A stretch of DNA of 11,126 nt from positions 1-11,126 of the forward strand of contig JANOFL010000403.1 in NCBI GenBank assembly GCA_031405895.1. Reading direction: 5' to 3'. This document shows positions 6,648 to 11,126 of this stretch, in pieces. Numbering within the stretch: position 1 is the first letter of the stretch; the number at the start of each line of letters is the position of its first letter. The position numbers and the translations under genes were made by a program. The notes under the pieces were generated by a model, which saw only the letters and a program-made list of their open reading frames with translations, ran no database searches and had not been told where the DNA came from. Origin of the DNA: BJ22 sp031405895 (GTDB lineage: Bacteria; Planctomycetota; Planctomycetia; Pirellulales; Pirellulaceae).

Positions 6648-9104
6648 TCATTGTCCGCGCGGCCGGCGGCCTCCAAACGCATCGATGTCCAACAGGGTCG
6701 GAGTCGCAGTGCTGGCATCGATCGTGGCGATGGCCTGATCCAGCGACTGGACGGCGCGGGCCTGCTCGTTGCCGCGATTTTTTTCCAGCGTCTGCCGCCG
6801 CATTTCCCTCAGCTGGGGCAGGAACTCCCGGGCATGAGTGCCATAGCGGCCGAGGTACTCAAGGCATTTCGGCACCCGGTTTCCCTGGCCCCAGCGGTCG
6901 GGTTCCATGACAGTCACGCAGAGCGCCATGCCTTCGCGGATGTGCAGCCGCGACAGCAGGTCGAGCCCGGCCAGGCGGATACCGTCCGCGAACATCTCGT
7001 TGCTCGGTGCCATTCGCTCAACCGCTTTCGCAATCGCCGGCAGCAGCTCGGCCAGGTCGTCGTCGGTCAAGGTCCCATAGGTGCGCTGGAGCGATCCGCG
7101 GGCCGCAGCATCGTCGTTCTCCAGCACGGACCGGATCGCCGGATAGAGCAGCTGCCGGTCCACGCCCTCGAGCGATTCCGCGAGGATGCTGCGGGGCTTG
7201 CGGGTGCCGGGGTAGGGAGAGAAAAGCGCCGCGCTGGCGGCCCGTTGGGCCATCCGCCGCGGGTCGGCCGGATTGACGCGAACGGTCATCGCCAGCAAGT
7301 CGCTCACGCTGGCCTTGCGGGCTTCCGGTCCCAGCGCAGGCAAGGCGGCACAAGCCAGACTTTGCAGCCAGGGATCCGGATCGTTCAGGAGCGCCCGCAA
7401 CTCCGGCGCGGCGGCGTCCGCCCGAGTGCCGAGACAGCCCAGTGCTTCACAGGCACCATAACGCGCGTCGCGGCTGGTGCTGGTCAGCTGCGTCCGCAAC
7501 TCCGGAACGAATTCCCCTTCCCGTCGCGCCAGTTCCCGGGCCGAGCGTTTGCGGACTGCCGGCGACCAGCTCGACAATCCCGCCAGCAGCTCATCGGCGG
7601 TGCGGCTGGCGTAACCGCTGCTGGAGCCGGGAGGTCCGGCATCCCGTCCCGCGGCGAGGACTTCGTTTACTTCCGCGCCGTTCAGGGGCGAAACCGCGCC
7701 AGGTTTTTTTCCGGTCAGCAGGAGACTCTTCAAGGGCAAACCAAAAGCCAGCAGGTAAGCCCCCGTGCAATCCCAGGCCTTGTACTTTCCATGCTCCTCC
7801 TGTCCAGGTGGCGAGCCCTGGTAGCCAAAACGGCCGTCCCAGCCCCGGGCGAGGTCGTAGTACCAGGACTGCTCCTTCCAATAGGCTCCCGTGGCCAGTG
7901 GACCGCAGCGCGAGACGCCCGGCAGGGCCCACAGCACATTGAAAAAATTGCCGGTGTGCCCTTGCTCGCGCTCGTCATAGGCTGCGGCCGACATCCGGGC
8001 AAAGAACGCTGTCGCCTCGCCGTCGCCAAGCAAATCGAAGAGCACTGCCGCGCTCGAACACTTGCCGTTGTCCTCGTGGCCCGGCCAGGGCTGATGATCG
8101 CCGTAGGGTATCGCTCCCTTGTGGACATACCAGCGCAGGTACCGGCTGGCCCTGTCGATCACACGGTCGACATCGGGGTCGTTCACTCCGGCTTCGCGCG
8201 CATTCACCAGCGCCAGCGTCAGGACGATCCCGGGCTGGTTCATGCAGCCATAGCCGTTGAGATTCCCGTCCGGCCGCGCGAAGCGGTGCCCCCAGGTGCC
8301 AACGGAACTCGCGCCGAGGGCAATCTCTTTTGCCAGTCGCCGCAGGCCTGGCATGACCGACTGGTCGCCCGTCGCGACGACGTACTCCGCGAGAAACAGG
8401 GTCGCGTAGCCGTAATGCCATGCGGCGAACTCTTCCGCCCGGAAATCGGCCACCTGCCGCGCGTATCCAGCCAGCACCGGCCGGTACTGGCCCTCTCCGG
8501 AAGACAGCAGGGCCAGTGCGTTGAGGTCGTTCGGGATCGAGATCCTGTCCAGTCCGGCCGCCGCAATCGCCTGACATCCCTGGACGAAGATCCGCGCCGA
8601 CTTGGGACAATCGTAGGGTGCCGTTTCGGCATAGCTCCCCAGCACGGCGAGCTTCAGCTCGACCGTTTCCGTTTGTCCGCCGCGCCAGCGGATCAGCCGC
8701 AATGCTCCGCCGCCCGCCTTTTCCTCGGCCCGGGTAATCGCGCGCGCAAACTGGATGCGGGCATCGTCCGCAAAGGCCCCGTCGTTCGTGCCCAGAATGA
8801 CATCGCCGATCTCCAGGATTCCCCCGGCAGGCGAACCCTGGGCCACTTCGGTGACCAGAATCTGCCGCGCGTCGGCCGTCGTCCCCTGCGTGCCGTAAAT
8901 CCAGCCCCGTGCTCCGGTTGGCCCGAGCGTCCAGTCGTGAGTCTGGTCCCTGACGCCACCCTCGGTCAGATCGGGCACCTGCGGCCAGGCGCTGGCCACC
9001 GGCAATGCAGTCAGCAACCCCGCGAGCAGCCACAACCTGGCGCTGCCCGCGATGGCTGTCAGGCGAATCAATTGAACACCCACAGCCACCGGGTCCCTGG
9101 TCAT
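6648..9104 (-). CDS. Exported DUF6288-like protein with PDZ-like and HEAT-repeat regions (818 aa)
   Basis: Large protein of unknown function resembling the DUF6288 family of Planctomycetota/Verrucomicrobiota-type bacteria. A basic N-terminus and hydrophobic segment (about 20-40, ending ASAWP) suggest an uncleaved anchor or signal peptide. Residues about 63-152 look like a PDZ domain: GARGWIYGT, then ILVTEVAQGSPAGGILEIGD and VILGTNDG. Residues about 155-470 are a helix-rich, Trp/Tyr/His-rich domain beginning TAPYDCPKSA. Residues about 503-600 carry HEAT-like helical repeats, and helical sequence continues to about 795. The ATG at 9104 is chosen because it precedes the hydrophobic segment and has GAGG 9 bases upstream. 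The frame is open to 9404, but that extension would overlap the divergent sigma gene and looks non-coding. PDZ plus helical repeats suggests a protein-binding scaffold or an envelope enzyme; no catalytic residues can be assigned. Confidence 0.85.
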   Translation of the reverse strand: MTRDPVAVGVQLIRLTAIAGSARLWLLAGLLTALPVASAWPQVPDLTEGGVRDQTHDWTLGPTGARGWIYGTQGTTADARQILVTEVAQGSPAGGILEIGDVILGTNDGAFADDARIQFARAITRAEEKAGGGALRLIRWRGGQTETVELKLAVLGSYAETAPYDCPKSARIFVQGCQAIAAAGLDRISIPNDLNALALLSSGEGQYRPVLAGYARQVADFRAEEFAAWHYGYATLFLAEYVVATGDQSVMPGLRRLAKEIALGASSVGTWGHRFARPDGNLNGYGCMNQPGIVLTLALVNAREAGVNDPDVDRVIDRASRYLRWYVHKGAIPYGDHQPWPGHEDNGKCSSAAVLFDLLGDGEATAFFARMSAAAYDEREQGHTGNFFNVLWALPGVSRCGPLATGAYWKEQSWYYDLARGWDGRFGYQGSPPGQEEHGKYKAWDCTGAYLLAFGLPLKSLLLTGKKPGAVSPLNGAEVNEVLAAGRDAGPPGSSSGYASRTADELLAGLSSWSPAVRKRSARELARREGEFVPELRTQLTSTSRDARYGACEALGCLGTRADAAAPELRALLNDPDPWLQSLACAALPALGPEARKASVSDLLAMTVRVNPADPRRMAQRAASAALFSPYPGTRKPRSILAESLEGVDRQLLYPAIRSVLENDDAAARGSLQRTYGTLTDDDLAELLPAIAKAVERMAPSNEMFADGIRLAGLDLLSRLHIREGMALCVTVMEPDRWGQGNRVPKCLEYLGRYGTHAREFLPQLREMRRQTLEKNRGNEQARAVQSLDQAIATIDASTATPTLLDIDAFGGRRPRGQ

Positions 9105-9113
9105 CGTCGCACG

Positions 9114-9117
9114 CCTC
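9114..9117 (-). promoter_or_regulatory. Shine-Dalgarno (GAGG) supporting the ATG at 9104
   Basis: GAGG on the minus strand lies 9 bases before the ATG at 9104-9102. It supports that start over further-upstream starts in the same open frame. Confidence 0.5.
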
Positions 9118-9293
9118 GTCGCATGATGGAACGTCTTTCGCCACACCCGGATGATACTGCGGCCGGTTCTCCCCGTGCCGCCTGGCAAGTTGCCGCGAGT
9201 CCATCGGACCGAAGCAGCCGCTCTGGCCGTCTCGCCCAGATCCAACGACCGGGAGGGCGGTTCGGCGCGGCCCCGGTTGCCTGCCTGCCATTC

Positions 9294-9326
9294 GGAAACG
9301 CGAATTGACGAAACTTCGTTTAGAAT
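9294..9326 (+). promoter_or_regulatory. Candidate promoter(s) for the sigma factor gene
   Basis: GGAAAC (9294-9299) followed 17 bases later by CGTT (9317-9320) resembles the GGAAC/CGTC pattern used by many ECF sigma factors, so autoregulation is possible. Separately, TAGAAT (9321-9326) is close to a sigma-70 -10 box. However, TTGACG (9305-9310) lies only 10 bases before it, too close to be its -35. Either promoter would start the transcript near 9327-9333. That leaves too short a leader for the ATG at 9336 and so favours the ATG at 9375. Confidence 0.3.
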
Positions 9327-9330
9327 TCGT
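9301..9330. repeat. Nested inverted repeat upstream of the sigma factor gene (possible operator)
   Basis: CGAATT (9301-9306) is mirrored by AATTCG (9324-9329), and inside it ACGAA (9308-9312) is mirrored by TTCGT (9315-9319). TTCGT occurs again at 9326-9330, 11 bases after the first copy, about one helical turn. The inner loop is only 2 bases, so a protein-binding site in DNA is more likely than an RNA hairpin. It overlaps the candidate promoter. Confidence 0.4.
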
Positions 9331-9374
9331 AACGGATGAAGCTGGTTCCCGTTGAAAAAGCAATCCCGTCTCTC

Positions 9375-9929
9375 ATGTCCGACGTCACCCATCTCCTGGC
9401 ACAAATCAAGTCCGGCGATCCCAATGCCGCCGAACTGCTGCTGCCGCTGGTGTATGAACAGTTAAGAAAGTTGGCGGCAGCGAAACTTGCAACCGAGAAG
9501 CCCGGTCAAACGCTGCAGGCAACGGCGCTGGTGCATGAGGCGTATCTGCGGCTGGTCGGCAACAACGCCTTTGCCGATAGTCGGCATTTCTTCCGCGTGG
9601 CTGCCGAAGCGATGCGGCGAATACTGATCGATCGGGCGCGACGGAAACATCGTCTGCGGCACGGAGGCGATCGACAACGAGTCCCCTTGTCGGACGTCGA
9701 TCCGGCCGCGGAATTGCCCGCTGAAGAACTTCTGGCAATGAACGAGGCATTGGAACGGTTTTCGATTCTCGAGCCGGCCAAAGCAGAATTGGTGAAGTTG
9801 CGATATTTTGCGGGACTGACGGAGGAGGAGTCGGCGGCGGCTCTGGGAATCTCCCGTGCCACGGCCAGTCGGTACTGGAGCTATGCACGGGCCTGGTTAA
9901 TTCACGACCTCGATGGGAAAAGCAGATAA
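9375..9929 (+). CDS. ECF-type RNA polymerase sigma factor, planctomycete TIGR02999-like group (184 aa)
   Basis: Alternative sigma factor that directs RNA polymerase to a specific promoter set. Residues 1-90 hold region 2: SGDPNAAELLLPLVYEQLRK, then the group's typical QTLQATALVHEAYLRLV and the SRHFFRVAAEAMRRILIDRAR block for -10 recognition. Residues about 130-178 hold region 4, with a helix-turn-helix in LTEEESAAALGISRATASRYW for -35 recognition. The sequence and length fit the ECF-like sigma group expanded in Planctomycetota and often paired with Ser/Thr kinases. The frame also has an ATG at 9336, adding 13 residues; I prefer 9375 because family members usually begin just before this VTHLLAQIKSGD-type segment and the candidate promoter sits too close to 9336. 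Neither start has a good Shine-Dalgarno. The kinase gene follows 96 bases downstream. No anti-sigma gene is visible; the kinase is the likely regulator. Confidence 0.93.
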   Translation: MSDVTHLLAQIKSGDPNAAELLLPLVYEQLRKLAAAKLATEKPGQTLQATALVHEAYLRLVGNNAFADSRHFFRVAAEAMRRILIDRARRKHRLRHGGDRQRVPLSDVDPAAELPAEELLAMNEALERFSILEPAKAELVKLRYFAGLTEEESAAALGISRATASRYWSYARAWLIHDLDGKSR

Positions 9930-9945
9930 TCTGAATTTTCGGTGA

Positions 9946-9959
9946 GGTGCCAGGTGCCA
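9946..9959 (+). repeat. Tandem heptamer GGTGCCA x2
   Basis: Two perfect adjacent copies of GGTGCCA lie 16 bases after the sigma factor stop, within the 96-base sigma-kinase gap. No symmetry suggests a terminator. The rest of the gap (9960-10025) is AT-richer and shows no clear promoter. It may be a small slippage repeat. Confidence 0.5.
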
Positions 9960-10025
9960 AAACAGCGCTTGTCTATTGGAACGAGGAATCCTGACAAAAA
10001 CTGAATACCACCTGAAGTTCGAGAT

Positions 10026-11126
10026 ATGACTGAATCCCGCGACCGCACCGAATCGGTTTTTGCGGCCGCAGTGGCCCTGCCGGCAGCCGCTGAGCGAGCT
10101 GCCTTCCTGGCCACCGCTTGCGCTGGCGATGCCGTGTTGCAAGCCCGCATCGAAGCGTTGTTGCGAGCCCACGATCAAGCGGGACATCTGCTCGATCAGC
10201 CGGTTCCGGGCGGCATGGAAGCGACCCGGGCCCTGTCCGTCTCAGAACACCCCGGCATCGTCATCGCCGGCCGCTACAAGCTGCTGGAAGCGATCGGCGA
10301 AGGCGGCATGGGTTCGGTCTGGGTCGCCGAGCAATCCCAGCCCGTCAAACGCAAGGTGGCCCTGAAGCTGATCAAAGCCGGGATGGATTCCAAAAGCGTC
10401 CTGGCCCGCTTCGAAGCGGAGCGACAAGCGCTGGCCGTGATGGATCACCCCAATATCGCCAAGGTGCTCGACGGCGGTCTGACCGAACAGGGCCGGCCGT
10501 ACTTCGTGATGGAATACGTCAAGGGCATCCCGATCACCGAATACTGTGACTCGCGCCAGCTTAGCGTCCCTGAACGGTTGCAGTTATTCGCCCAGGTCTG
10601 CCAGGCGGTGCAGCACGCGCATCAGAAGGGGATCATCCATCGCGATTTGAAGCCTTCGAATATTCTGGTCGCCCCTTACGACGACAAGCCAGTTCCCAAG
10701 GTCATCGACTTTGGCCTGGCCAAGGCGATCCACCAGTCGCTGACCGAGAACACCCTGCACACGGCGCACGACATGGTGCTGGGCACTCCGTTGTACATGT
10801 CGCCCGAACAAGCGCAGCTCAACAACATCGATATCGACACCCGCAGCGATATTTATTCCCTCGGTGTGCTGCTCTACGAACTGTTGACCGGGAGCACGCC
10901 GCTGGAAAAACAGCGAGTCAAACAAGCGGCGTGGGACGAAATGCGGCGAATGATCCGGGAGGAAGATCCGCCACGCCCGAGTCTGCGGCTGAGTTCGGCC
11001 GAGACGTTGCCATCGGTGGCCGCGGGCCGGCATACGGAACCCGCGCAGTTGACCAGGCTGGTGCGTGGCGAGCTGGACTGGATCGTGATGAAGGCGCTGG
11101 AAAAGGACCGCACGCGCCGGTACGAG
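10026..11126 (+). CDS. Hanks-type serine/threonine protein kinase, N-terminal 367 aa (runs off window)
   Basis: Protein kinase open to the last base of the window, so the gene is cut by the window edge, not broken. An 80-residue leader (FAAAVALPAAAERAAFL ... RIEALLRAHDQAGHLLDQP) precedes the kinase domain and is typical of planctomycete sigma-linked kinases. The domain starts near residue 84 with the Gly loop GEGGMGSV (91-98). Lys114 is the ATP-anchoring Lys (VALK) and Glu132 the likely helix-C partner. HRDLKPSN (205-212) holds the catalytic Asp207, DFG is at 228-230, and the activation segment ends GTPLYMSPEQA (253-263). All key residues are present, so it should be active. An insert-like stretch (293-345) precedes a final helix, RGELDWIVMKALEKD. 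The missing C-terminus may carry a membrane segment and sensor or repeat domains. The ATG at 10026 lacks a clear Shine-Dalgarno. Likely role: phosphorylating or gating the upstream sigma factor (inference from gene pairing). Confidence 0.94.
   Translation, partial: MTESRDRTESVFAAAVALPAAAERAAFLATACAGDAVLQARIEALLRAHDQAGHLLDQPVPGGMEATRALSVSEHPGIVIAGRYKLLEAIGEGGMGSVWVAEQSQPVKRKVALKLIKAGMDSKSVLARFEAERQALAVMDHPNIAKVLDGGLTEQGRPYFVMEYVKGIPITEYCDSRQLSVPERLQLFAQVCQAVQHAHQKGIIHRDLKPSNILVAPYDDKPVPKVIDFGLAKAIHQSLTENTLHTAHDMVLGTPLYMSPEQAQLNNIDIDTRSDIYSLGVLLYELLTGSTPLEKQRVKQAAWDEMRRMIREEDPPRPSLRLSSAETLPSVAAGRHTEPAQLTRLVRGELDWIVMKALEKDRTRRYE

Larger units (their letters stand above)
9105..9374. other. Divergent intergenic region between the DUF6288-like gene and the sigma factor gene
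   Basis: The 270 bases separate two genes transcribed away from each other. The left half (9105-9290) is GC-rich and shows no convincing promoter or hairpin for the minus-strand gene. The right end (9291-9335) is AT-richer and holds candidate promoter elements and an inverted repeat, listed separately. If translation of the sigma gene really begins at 9336, the last 39 bases are coding. Confidence 0.6.

Noticed and set aside
6651..9308. An 885-codon plus-strand open frame fully antisense to the DUF6288-like gene
   Set aside because: Its translation is Arg/Gln/Pro/Gly-rich with no recognisable motifs. The opposite strand has a signal peptide, PDZ-like and HEAT-like sequence and a Shine-Dalgarno. 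Long antisense frames are common in GC-rich genes.
9305..9326. TTGACG plus TAGAAT as a standard sigma-70 promoter
   Set aside because: The spacer is only 10 bases, far below the usual 16-18, so the two boxes cannot belong to one such promoter.
9105..9404. A 100-residue N-terminal extension of the DUF6288-like protein
   Set aside because: It overlaps the start of the divergent sigma gene, has no domain signal, and would place the hydrophobic export segment internally. GAGG supports the ATG at 9104.

Overview
The window reads as chromosomal DNA of a Planctomycetota bacterium, most likely a Pirellulales-type relative. This rests on GC-rich sequence, secreted formylglycine-type sulfatase and SASA-family acetylesterase genes side by side, a DUF6288-like PDZ/HEAT protein, and an ECF-type sigma factor followed by a Hanks-type Ser/Thr kinase. 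All of these are family-level resemblances read by eye. No rRNA, tRNA, CRISPR array, integrase or transposase was seen.

Region 1 (1-5665, minus strand) is a tight four-gene operon. In transcription order it holds a SASA-family carbohydrate esterase (5665-4526), a sulfatase (4529-2976), a second SASA-family esterase (2968-1736) and a Trp-rich secreted protein of unknown family (1739-99). Junctions are ATGA, a 7-base gap, and GTGA, so translation is probably coupled. All four products carry apparent signal peptides. I infer a module that removes sulfate and acetyl groups from a polysaccharide, with the fourth protein as an uncharacterised partner.

Region 2 (5666-6534) is a 107-base divergent intergenic stretch and a plus-strand PAS-AraC one-component regulator, the obvious candidate to control Region 1.

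Region 3 (6648-9104, minus strand) encodes an 818-residue exported protein with a PDZ-like domain, a large helical domain and HEAT-type repeats. It converges on the regulator gene.

Region 4 (9105-11126, plus strand) begins with a 270-base intergenic stretch containing an inverted repeat overlapping possible promoters. It is followed by an ECF-type sigma factor (9375-9929, possibly from 9336) and the N-terminal 367 residues of a Ser/Thr kinase that runs off the window. Sigma-kinase pairs are a known planctomycete signalling arrangement and seem unrelated to the polysaccharide operon.

The most interesting unexplained item is the 546-residue Trp-rich protein coupled to the esterase/sulfatase genes. 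Several very long open frames lie antisense to the real genes and are treated as GC-driven shadows.
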